Shown piece after piece: positions 18,155 to 26,400 of a DNA stretch of 64,000 nucleotides. The stretch's first letter is position 1. Every line of letters starts with the position of its first letter. The stretch comes from Aquisphaera giovannonii (GTDB lineage: Bacteria > Planctomycetota > Planctomycetia > Isosphaerales > Isosphaeraceae), in the NCBI RefSeq assembly GCF_008087625.1, contig NZ_CP042997.1, positions 5,084,001 through 5,148,000 on the forward strand, in the 5' to 3' direction. Made by a program: the position numbers and the translations under genes. The notes beneath the pieces were generated by a model. That model saw only the letters and a program-made list of their open reading frames with translations, did no database searches and was not told the origin of the DNA.

Positions 18155-18619
18155 TCAATGTCGAAGGCCGAAGTGGTCGAAGGCCCTCAATGTTTCGCGC
18201 CGGCGACGGGTGGCTGTGGTGGAAGCGCAGCGACACCACGGTCGGGCGGGCCGGCGCGAGGACCGGAGCCCCGTTGGCAGGCCGAGGCGATCCCGTGGCA
18301 TCGCCTTCGGCTCTGCCACAGCCACCCTGACGCAGGAGCCGTGGCCTGCGTGGTCGCCAGGCGGAAACGGTTCCTGCCGCGGCCCCAGGAGGCGGACCAT
18401 GGCGGCCTGGCCGTCACCCGCGGCTATCATCAGGGCCGTGATCCTCGTCCTGTCGCGTCCCGATTTGATGTCCTTGCCTTGGTCCAGGAACTCGAGCACG
18501 GCGGCCTCGTCGCCGCGCTCGACCGCGGCGAACCATTCCTTGATCGCCTGCTCGCGTTCCATCCTCCGCCGATGTTCCTGCTCTCCTTCCTCTTCCCAGG
18601 CCAAGAGGCACCTCCCCAT
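18155..18619 (-). pseudogene. Ankyrin-repeat protein remnant running into REP DNA
   Basis: From the ATG at 18619 the frame reads like an ankyrin protein: EQAIKEWFAAVERGDEAAVL followed by EFLDQGKDIKSGRDRTRITALMIAA, with the helix-turn-helix and ALMIAA core of an ankyrin unit. After about 77 residues (near 18390) the sequence stops resembling ankyrin and runs through a decayed REP unit, a GGGTGGCTGTGG/CCACAGCCACCC inverted repeat (18206-18217 and 18317-18328) and other repeat DNA before a stop. The simplest reading is a gene whose 3' part was replaced by repeat insertion. A short functional ankyrin protein cannot be excluded. Confidence 0.5.
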
Positions 18620-18783
18620 CGCTCTTCGAGAAGCCGGAGCCCCCGCGTGCGTCCCTGGTGAGGGTTCCGCCCGGAGTTTATGATTGCGGAACAATCCTAC
18701 CGCCGAAAAGCCCGCCGGGTCCTCGGGCCGGCCCCCCAAGCTCGCACTCAATCTCGATCTCGATTCCTGGAGCGGCAAGACGA

Positions 18784-21354
18784 ATGGATGGCGCGGAGCA
18801 TGACCCCGTCGCGATGATGGCCGAGCTGGCGCGGAGCATGAAGCCGGAGCGGCGGGCGAGGTTCCTGGACGCGGCCTGCGGCGGCAACCCGGCGATGCGG
18901 GCGGCGGTCGAGGCCCGGCTCGCGAGCGCACTTCCCATGCCCGAGCCCCCGCTCCCGGAGGACGCGACGATCGCGGACGGCATGTTCGAGCCGAAACGGC
19001 CCGACGCCGGGCCGGCCCCGGCGCCGGAGGAGCGGGCGGAGGGCCGGGACGAGCCGGCCGCGGAGGCCGACTTCCTGGACAGCCTGGCCCTCGAGGCCGT
19101 CTCCGAACCACCGGGCGAGGCGGGCGAGGCGTCACAGATCCGCGAGTCGGACGACGCGGCGGCGGACGCCTCCGCCCCCACGATCCTGGCCTACTGCGAG
19201 GCCCGCAAGCTCGACGCCGAGGACCGGCTGCGGCTGGTGGAGAGGCTCTGCCGGGCGATCGACGAGGACCATCGCCGGGGGCGGATCCGCGGCGGCCTGG
19301 CGCCGGGCGAGGTCCGCATCGCCGCCGGCGGCACGCCCCGGCTCCTGGCGAAGGCGGGGGGCGAGGGCGGGGCCGATGCCGGCGACCTCCGATACGCGAG
19401 CCCCGAGCAGGTCCTCGGCGAGCCCGCGACGACGGCGACGGACGTCTACGGGCTGGGCATGGTGCTCTACGAGGTGCTCACCGGGCGGTATCCGTATCGG
19501 CAGGCGAAGGAGGGCGACGCGGCGTCGATCGCCCGGGCCGTCTCCGAGGAGTCCCCCGAGCGGCCGAGCCGCGCGGCCCCCCGGTCGATCGCCCGGCACC
19601 TGGACGACGACCTGGACATGGTCGTGCTGCACGCCCTCCAGAAGGAGCCGGGGCACCGCTACGGCACGGCCGGGCCGCTCGCCGACGACATCGACCGGTT
19701 CCTCCGCGGCCGCCCGGTGACGGCCGTGCCCGAGGGCCGGCTCGCCCGCCTGAAGCGGCTCGCCCGCAGGCATCCGGCGGCCGTCGTCCTGGGCGGGCTG
19801 GGCACCCTGGCGGTCCTCCTGGGGCTGGCCGCGGCGCTCGTCGCGCTGGCCCGGTCGCAGCGGGCCCAGGGGCGGTCCGAGACGTCCTACCGGACGGCCC
19901 GGCAGGCGATCGAGGAGCAGTTCGCACGGATCGAGGACGAGCCGGCGCTCGACGTGCCCGAGCTCCGCCCCGCGCGGTTCGCCCTGCTCGGCTCGCTGCT
20001 GCACTACTACGAGTCGGCGGCCGCCCGGGGCGAGGACGCCCGCGATCGACGCGGCGACGCGCAGGCGGCGGAGGACGCGGCCCGGGCCCGGATGAGGCTC
20101 GCGCAGATCCACCGGCTGCTCGGCGTGGGCGACCTGGCGGCCTGGCAGTACGAGCAGGCCCTGGACGCCTACGAGGGCCTCATCGCCGCGAGGCCCGGGC
20201 ACTCCGAGTTCCAGGAGGACCTGATCCGGATCCTCACCGACCTGGGCGGGCTGCTGATCCCCCGCCGGGACCGGCACGAGCAGGCCCGCCAGGTGCTGGA
20301 GCGGGCGAGGTCCATGCTCGAGGGCGAATCCGCGCCGAAGCTCGTCGGCAAGGCCCGGTCCCGCGCGCTGGGCGAGGCCCTCGCGGCGATCGCGACGCTG
20401 GAGGGCGCGGAGGACCGGCTCGGACCGGCGCGGGCCGCCTGGCGGAGGGCGATCGAGATCGAGACCGCATTGACCGCGGCGAAGCCCCCCCGGGTGGACG
20501 ACCTCGCCGCCCTCGCGTCCGCCCAGGTGGGGCTCGGGCGCTCGCTCGCCGCCTCGCCGGAGACGGCGGCCGACGGGATCGCGGCCATCCGCAAGGGGCT
20601 GGAAATCCGCGAGGACATCGTGAAGACCAACCCGGCGCGCGTCGACCAGATCGAGCAGCTCGCCATCGAGCAGAGCGGCCTGGCGACGCTCCTGCAGTCG
20701 GCGGGGCAGGTCGACCCGGCCATCGAGGCGGCCACGCAGGCGGCCGCCACGTTCGAACGGCTCGACCGCCGGTTCCCCGAGAACACGCCGTACCAGTCGG
20801 GGCTGTACCTCGTCCACGACCTGCTCACCCGCCTCCAGAACAAGAAGGGGGAGATCGCCGCGGCCCTCGGGCACGCCAACCGGGCCCGCGCCGTGCTCGA
20901 GTCGCTCGCCGCCCGCAACAAGGGGGAGCGGATGTTCGCGATCGACCTCTCGCGCTCTCATAACTTCATCGGCCGCCTCCTCCGCCAGGAGGGCAAGTAC
21001 CCGGAGGCCCTGGCGGCCTTCCAGCGCGCGGTGGACGTGCTCGAGAGCCTGAAGTCGCTCGACCCGGCGAACAGCTACCAGCTCGGCGTGAACCTCGCCC
21101 TCTGCGTCCCGCTGATCGGCGTCCCCGAGGGCGGCCACACCGAGATGCTCGACGACGACCCCAAGCTCTCCCCGGCCGACCGACTCCGCCGCAAGCTCTA
21201 CGGCGAGCGAGCGATCGCCGCCCTCGAGAAGGCCGCCGAAGGGAAGGGAGCCGACATCGAAGCATTAAACAAGGACCCGGACCTGGACGCGATCCGCGGA
21301 AGGCCGGCGTTCCAGGCGATCGTCAAGAAGCTGGAGGATCCACGGAAGGGATGA
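18784..21354 (+). CDS. Truncated pseudokinase with membrane helix and TPR domain
   Basis: The 856-residue protein looks like a planctomycete Ser/Thr kinase with the catalytic parts missing. A helical region (AYCEARKLDAEDRLRLVERL) aligns with the C-lobe helix before the catalytic loop, but HRDLKPxN is replaced by RIRGGLAPGEVRI and there is no DFG. The glycine loop, the VAIK lysine and the whole N-lobe are absent. The activation-segment end is intact (YASPEQVLGEPATTATDVYGLGMVLYE, about residue 202). One membrane helix follows at about 330-352, then TPR-like repeats to the end. The ATG at 18784 has GGAG about 11 bases upstream. It probably works as a scaffold, not an enzyme. Kinase ancestry is clear; the role is not. 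Confidence 0.8.
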   Translation: MDGAEHDPVAMMAELARSMKPERRARFLDAACGGNPAMRAAVEARLASALPMPEPPLPEDATIADGMFEPKRPDAGPAPAPEERAEGRDEPAAEADFLDSLALEAVSEPPGEAGEASQIRESDDAAADASAPTILAYCEARKLDAEDRLRLVERLCRAIDEDHRRGRIRGGLAPGEVRIAAGGTPRLLAKAGGEGGADAGDLRYASPEQVLGEPATTATDVYGLGMVLYEVLTGRYPYRQAKEGDAASIARAVSEESPERPSRAAPRSIARHLDDDLDMVVLHALQKEPGHRYGTAGPLADDIDRFLRGRPVTAVPEGRLARLKRLARRHPAAVVLGGLGTLAVLLGLAAALVALARSQRAQGRSETSYRTARQAIEEQFARIEDEPALDVPELRPARFALLGSLLHYYESAAARGEDARDRRGDAQAAEDAARARMRLAQIHRLLGVGDLAAWQYEQALDAYEGLIAARPGHSEFQEDLIRILTDLGGLLIPRRDRHEQARQVLERARSMLEGESAPKLVGKARSRALGEALAAIATLEGAEDRLGPARAAWRRAIEIETALTAAKPPRVDDLAALASAQVGLGRSLAASPETAADGIAAIRKGLEIREDIVKTNPARVDQIEQLAIEQSGLATLLQSAGQVDPAIEAATQAAATFERLDRRFPENTPYQSGLYLVHDLLTRLQNKKGEIAAALGHANRARAVLESLAARNKGERMFAIDLSRSHNFIGRLLRQEGKYPEALAAFQRAVDVLESLKSLDPANSYQLGVNLALCVPLIGVPEGGHTEMLDDDPKLSPADRLRRKLYGERAIAALEKAAEGKGADIEALNKDPDLDAIRGRPAFQAIVKKLEDPRKG

Positions 21355-21368
21355 GGAAAGGGAACGGG

Positions 21369-22041
21369 CAAGAAATGCGAAACAACCAAATGCATTGAAC
21401 CACGGAAAACACGGAAAGCACGGAAGGGGATGAGGAGTAAAGGGGAGGAGAGGAGAGGGGAAAGAGCCTCCAGGAAGAGTCAGGAAATTTGGGGGAGAGC
21501 TGGGAGGAGCGGATGCCAGGTACTAAGGTTTAGGTAGGGGGTGACCGATGAGGGTCGAGGCACGGTGAGGGCCTGGCGATGGGTGGGCTGATCTTTGAGG
21601 AGGAGACGTTTCGGATCCGAGGGGCGGTGTTCGAGGTCTATCGCGAGATGGGGAGCGGGTATGCGGAGCCGGTGTATCAGGAATGCCTGAGGATGGAATT
21701 GACCTCCCAGAAGATCCCGTTCATCGCCCAGCCGGAGCTGCGGATTCGCTACAAGGGCGAGGTCCTGGCCCAGTTCTACAAGCCGGATTTTATCTGCTAC
21801 GACCACATCGTCATCGAGTTGAAGGCCGCCCGGGCCCTCGCGCCGGAACACGAGGCGCAACTCATGAACTACCTGAAGGCCACCGGCATGAAGCTCGGCC
21901 TCCTCATCAACTTCGGCGCCCACCCCAGGGCCGAGATCAAACGCATCGCACATTGATCCCCGCCGACCCAACCCTACATCCCCTCTTCCTCCCCTTCCGT
22001 GCTTTCCGTGGTTCAATGCATTCCGTATTTCGCATTTCTTG
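21369..22041. mobile_element. GxxExxY gene cassette bounded by terminal inverted repeats
   Basis: A 62-base left arm (21369-21430) and a 52-base right arm (21990-22041) are inverted copies. Both run CAAGAAATGCGAAA, a 6-7 base variable spot, then ATGCATTGAACCACGGAAA and GCACGGAAGGGGA; the left arm has one extra 9-base ACGGAAAAC-type unit. The only gene between them is the GxxExxY gene. The right arm ends 6 bases short of the amidohydrolase stop codon. A solo copy of the arm lies at 23405-23443. Mobility is inferred. Confidence 0.7.
21579..21956 (+). CDS. GxxExxY protein (PD-(D/E)XK nuclease-like fold)
   Basis: The 125-residue protein has the defining motif G27-Y-A-E30-P-V-Y33 and a PD-(D/E)XK-like core: D70 in KPDFICYD and E80-L-K82 in IVIELKA. 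Families with this signature (GxxExxY, DUF-level annotation) are frequent in planctomycetes and are often surrounded by ACCACGGA-type repeats. Length is normal. It sits alone inside the inverted repeats at 21369-22041, with more than 150 bases of repeat DNA on the 5' side. Nuclease activity has not been shown for the family to my knowledge; the fold-based inference is moderate. The start ATG follows GAGGGCCTGGCG. Confidence 0.85.
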   Translation: MGGLIFEEETFRIRGAVFEVYREMGSGYAEPVYQECLRMELTSQKIPFIAQPELRIRYKGEVLAQFYKPDFICYDHIVIELKAARALAPEHEAQLMNYLKATGMKLGLLINFGAHPRAEIKRIAH

Positions 22042-22047
22042 AATTTT

Positions 22048-23352
22048 CTAGTCTTTGTCCCTTCCGTGGATCGTCCCGGCCTTCATCACCAGTCGGACGC
22101 GGCGGAGGGCCTTGATGTCGCAGGTCGGGTCGCCGTCGACGGCGACGAGGTCGGCCAGGAGGCCGTTCCGGATCGAGCCCAGTCGGTGGTCGAGGCGCAG
22201 GGCCTTCGCGGCGTCGGAGGTCGCGGCGCGGAGGGATTCGGCGGGGGTCATGCCGAGGGCGGTGAGCAGCTCCAGCTCGCGGGCGCCGTCGCCGTGGGAA
22301 AACACGCCGATGTCGCTGCCGTTGACGATCGTCACGCCGGCCTCGCGGGCCTGCGTGAGCAGCCTGCGGAGCCTGGCCAGGCCATCGGGCTCCGGCGTCT
22401 CGTTCAGGGTCCAGCCCTTGTACCGGGTGGCGCCGGCCTCGGCGGCGGCGAGCGTGGGGCAGAGGGCGACCTTGCGCTCGGCCATCAGGCGGAAGACCTC
22501 GGGGTCGCCGCCGTAGCCGTGCTCGATCGTCGCCACGCCGGCCATGGCCGCCCGGCGCATGCCCTCGCGGGACGAGGCATGCGCGGCGACGAGCCGGCCC
22601 TGGGAGCGGGCCGTCTCGACGATGAGCGAGAGCTCCTCGGCGCTGAACGAGGGCAAGACCTCCTTGCCGCCCATCGCCGCGTCCGCATACACCTTGATCC
22701 AGTCCGCCCCCTTGCCGATCTGGTCGCGGACGACCCGGATCAGGGCATCATGCCCGTCGGCCTCCTCCGCCCCCTGGGGGATCTCCCACTCCGGGGCGAA
22801 CCCCTTCGGCGCGTACGAGCCCGTCGCCACGATCGCGCGGGTCGTGACGAGCATCCGCGGCCCCGGCACGATCCCCTGCGCCACCGCGTCGCGGAGCCCG
22901 ACGTCCGCGTACCCCGCGCCCTCGGTGCCCAGGTCGCGGATCGTGGTGAAGCCCGAGAGCAGGTCGCTCCTCAGGTGGTTCGTCGCCCGGCAGACGCGCA
23001 AGGCCAGCGGCTCCTTGAGCACCTGGTCATTCCAGAGCGTCTCGTTGTACGGGTGGAGCAGCACGTGCGTATGCGCGTCGATGAGCCCGGGGATCACCGT
23101 CGCCCCGGGCAGCTCCACCACCTTCGCCCCCTCCGGCACCTTCACCTCGCCCGCCGGCCCCGCCGCCTCGATGACCTCCCCCCGGACCACCACGACCCAG
23201 CCCTCGACCGCCCCCTTCCCGAGCCCGTCGAAGACCCGCGCGGGCCGGAGCACGACCGCCGGCTCCTCCGCCCGGGCGGGGAGCCCACCGATCACCAGGC
23301 ACGCCGCGATCAACGAACCACAGCAACCCATCCGAATGATCTTCATGGCCAT
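22048..23352 (-). CDS. Secreted metal-dependent amidohydrolase
   Basis: The 434-residue protein has a signal peptide (MKIIRMGCCGSLIAACLVIGG) and the metal-binding series of the amidohydrolase superfamily: H94-T-H96 in DAHTHV, the lysine in DWIKVYADA, histidines in VAAHAS and TIEHGYGG, and the aspartate in IVNGSDIG. The overall order matches imidazolonepropionase-like/Xaa-Pro dipeptidase-type amidohydrolases, which hydrolyse amide bonds in cyclic or peptide substrates. Substrate cannot be deduced. The stop codon lies just outside the right arm of the GxxExxY cassette. Upstream is a solo cassette arm and then the PVC-type gene. Confidence 0.87.
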   Translation of the reverse strand: MAMKIIRMGCCGSLIAACLVIGGLPARAEEPAVVLRPARVFDGLGKGAVEGWVVVVRGEVIEAAGPAGEVKVPEGAKVVELPGATVIPGLIDAHTHVLLHPYNETLWNDQVLKEPLALRVCRATNHLRSDLLSGFTTIRDLGTEGAGYADVGLRDAVAQGIVPGPRMLVTTRAIVATGSYAPKGFAPEWEIPQGAEEADGHDALIRVVRDQIGKGADWIKVYADAAMGGKEVLPSFSAEELSLIVETARSQGRLVAAHASSREGMRRAAMAGVATIEHGYGGDPEVFRLMAERKVALCPTLAAAEAGATRYKGWTLNETPEPDGLARLRRLLTQAREAGVTIVNGSDIGVFSHGDGARELELLTALGMTPAESLRAATSDAAKALRLDHRLGSIRNGLLADLVAVDGDPTCDIKALRRVRLVMKAGTIHGRDKD

Positions 23353-23404
23353 CCCGCCCGGTGAAGTTGGCTGCTCCCCATCTCCTCCTCACTCCCTCCC
23401 TACT

Positions 23405-23443
23405 TCCCCTTCCGTGCCTTTCCGTGTTTTCCGTGGTTCAATG
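23405..23443. repeat. Solo copy of the GxxExxY cassette arm
   Basis: This 39-base stretch, read on the minus strand, begins CATTGAACCACGGAAAACAC and ends GCACGGAAGGGGA. It matches the left arm at 21391-21430 with a single inserted G. No second arm and no gene accompany it, so it may be a scar or an independent copy. It lies in the 100-base gap between the amidohydrolase and the PVC-type gene. Confidence 0.75.
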
Positions 23444-23452
23444 TCTTCATCT

Positions 23453-26400
23453 TCATTCCCCATGCCCCTTCCGTTCGTGCCCCGCTCCACTTCCGTGGAC
23501 GTGATGCCCGTGCCCGCGGAAGAGGGCATGGTCCGGGTCCCCGCCCGCCGCCACGTACGCGACCAGGTCCAGGATCTCCTCGCGGGTCAGCCGGTCGAGG
23601 AGCCCCTTGGGCATGATCGAGGCCGTGGACGGCTTGCGGGCCTCGATCTCCGACTTCTTGATGACCTTCGGCTCGGTGCTGGCGAGCGGGTTCTCGACGA
23701 GGCTCACCGAGTCCGGGGTCTCGGCGACGATCAGGCCGGACGCGACCTGGCCGCTCTCGAGCTCGAAGAGGTACGCCTGGTACTTCTCGTTGATCTTCGC
23801 CGAGGGCTCGAGGATGTTGCGGAGCAGCTCCTCGGGCGACTGGCGGGGCTCGAGCTTCGACAGGTCCGGGCCGAACTCCTTGCCGACGCCGCCGAGCTTG
23901 TGGCACGAGGCGCACGACGCCGACTGGAAGAGCTGCTTGCCCGCGGCGAACGACCGGTCGTTGCCGAGCCCGCGGACCGAGGCCGCCAGGTCGTCGAAGG
24001 CCCACTCCGTCCGCGGCCGGGTGGAGCGAAGCAGCTCGTCCTTCGCTGGCATCGGGTGGGCGGCCAGGTAGCCCTCGGGCGAGGCCAGGTACTCGTCCAG
24101 GTCCTGCACGACGTAGAGCGCCCCGTACATCCGCCGCCAGTGGCCGGGATACGTGCAGACATAAGGATGCACGCCGATCTCGCTCGGCGCGGTGAAGGAG
24201 ATCTTCTGCGACTCGCGGGGCTGGAGGAGCCTGCTGGCGAGGAGGATCTTGTCGGACTGCGGGACGTACTGGCGGCGGATGGCGTCGGGGCCGGAGGCGG
24301 TGGCCTCGGCGAGGAGCCCGACCTCCTCCAGGCTGCCGGGCCGGGTCACGACGAAGTTGTGGGGCATCGTGTCGCCGTTCTCGAACAGGATCTCGACGGG
24401 CTTGCCGGCCTGGACGACCAGGCGGTCCACGTCGTATCGCATCTGCTCGAGCACGGTGCCGACGCGGAGGACGCGGACGCCCAGCGCGGAGAGCTCCTTG
24501 CGGGCGGCCCTCGCGCGGTCGGCCGGCAGGAGCGCCGCGAGGGCGTCGCCGAGCTGGAGGGCGTCGAGCGCGGCGGGCGACGTGCGGTCGCCCGCGGGGA
24601 TCGCCCGGATCTGGCCGAGGATCGCGGCCAGCAGCGCGGGGGCCTCGTCCGCCGGCCAGGTCGCGGCGGGGATCTTCTGGAGGGCGAGTATCGCGGCGTG
24701 GCGGTCGACGCCGTCGCGGATGAACCGCGCCAGGGTGCGGAAGGTCTCCGCCTCGTGGCCGCGGATCGTGGTCAGCGCCTGCATCGCCGCGCGGCGGATC
24801 GAGCCCTCGGGGTTCTCGCCGCCGATCGCGAACGCCGCCCTCGGGGCGGGGGCCGGGTTGCCGGCCTTCCGGTAGACGGGCCGGCGGCCGGCGTCCAGGA
24901 CCTCGAGCGTGAAGCCGCGGAGGCGGCGGCCGAGGTCGCCGTCGGTCCGGTTGTGGACGACCACGGCGTCGATCGGCAGCTCGGCGCCGAGGTCGAGCTC
25001 CCACCAGGGGCGGGGCGTGTCCTCCTCGGTGTGGGTCTGGCCCTCGTCGTCGAACGAGCCGCTGGCGTTGCCGTCGATCGCGCGGGCGGCGTCGCCGTCG
25101 TTCGCGGTGCTGGACTGCCTGGCCTTGCCGCCGCGGGCGACGTTGCGGCCGTCGCTGAGGACCTCCACCTCGGCGAGGGTCAGCGTGCCGGTCCGGGGGA
25201 GCTCGATGCGGACGTATCGGCCGGCCACGCCCGGCTTCTCGCCCCCCGCGGAGGGATGGAGCAGGGGCTCGATCCTGGGATAGAGCGCCGCGCGGCGGTC
25301 GGGGTCGCGGATCAGGGGGACGGCCGCGAGCAGGTCGCGGAGCGTCGTCGAGGACCTCGCCGCGAGGTCCCACGCGCGGTCGGCCGAGCCGTCGGCCGCG
25401 ACGATCGCCGCGAACCCGAGCTGGCGGAGCGAGGGGGAGCGCGACTCGGCGGCGAGGCGCTCGAGGTCGCCGCGGACCGGGGCCAGGTCGGCCGGGCTGC
25501 GCTCGGCGAGGATCCGGGCGAGCTCGACGACGGCGGCCTCATTCGGGCTGCCGCCACCGGCGTCGCGGGCGCGGAGGGCGTCGATCAGGGCGCGGGGCTC
25601 CGGCTTGCGGTCCAGCCTCGCCAGGTCGGCGAGGGCCATCCGGCGGACCTCCTCGCGGATGCCCGGGCGGAGGAGGATCTCCAGGAGGACGCCTCGCGAG
25701 CGTTGCATCTTGAGCAGGGCCTCGGTGTCCACCGTGCCCAGGAAGTAGCGGGCGCCGGCGTCGCTCCGGATCTCGACCGGGCGGCCCTCGGCGATGGCCC
25801 GCTTGACGATGGGCATGAGCGCCCGCAGGGTCTCGCCGCGGGTGTATTCGATGTAGTAATCCGAGGGATGCTCGGCCGTGATCAGGGCGACCTCCAGGGC
25901 CTCCGGGTCGTCGAAAAAGCTGGCCGCGCGGACGGCCTCCAGGCGGACCCTGGGCGCGGGATCGGCCGCCAGCTTCGCCAGCCGGGCCAGGGCGTCCGGG
26001 ACGCGGGCCCTGGCGTTGCAGAGGACGCGGGTCGCGGCGGCCCGGGCGCGGAAGTCCTTCGCGGCGAGCAGCCGGTCGAGCAGCGCCACGTCCACGGCGT
26101 CGTGGAACTGCGTCAGCCAGAGGGCCTCCAGCAGGTGATGCTCGAAGTCCGGGTCGGCCGGCTCCAGGCGCCCCTCCCAGGCCTTGAGCGCGGCGAGGAC
26201 GTCGGCCGTGGGCCGCGCGCCGAGCTCGATCTTGGCGCGGTAGCGGACGCGGTCGTCGCGGTCCTTCAGGAGGTCGAGCAGCGTCTCGATGGGCTCGCCG
26301 GCGACCTTCGCGGGGGAGGCCAGCGGCCGGCCCTCGTAGGTGACGCGGTAGACGCGGCCGTGGCTGCGGTCGCGGCTCGGGTCGCGGAGGTTGTGCTGCA

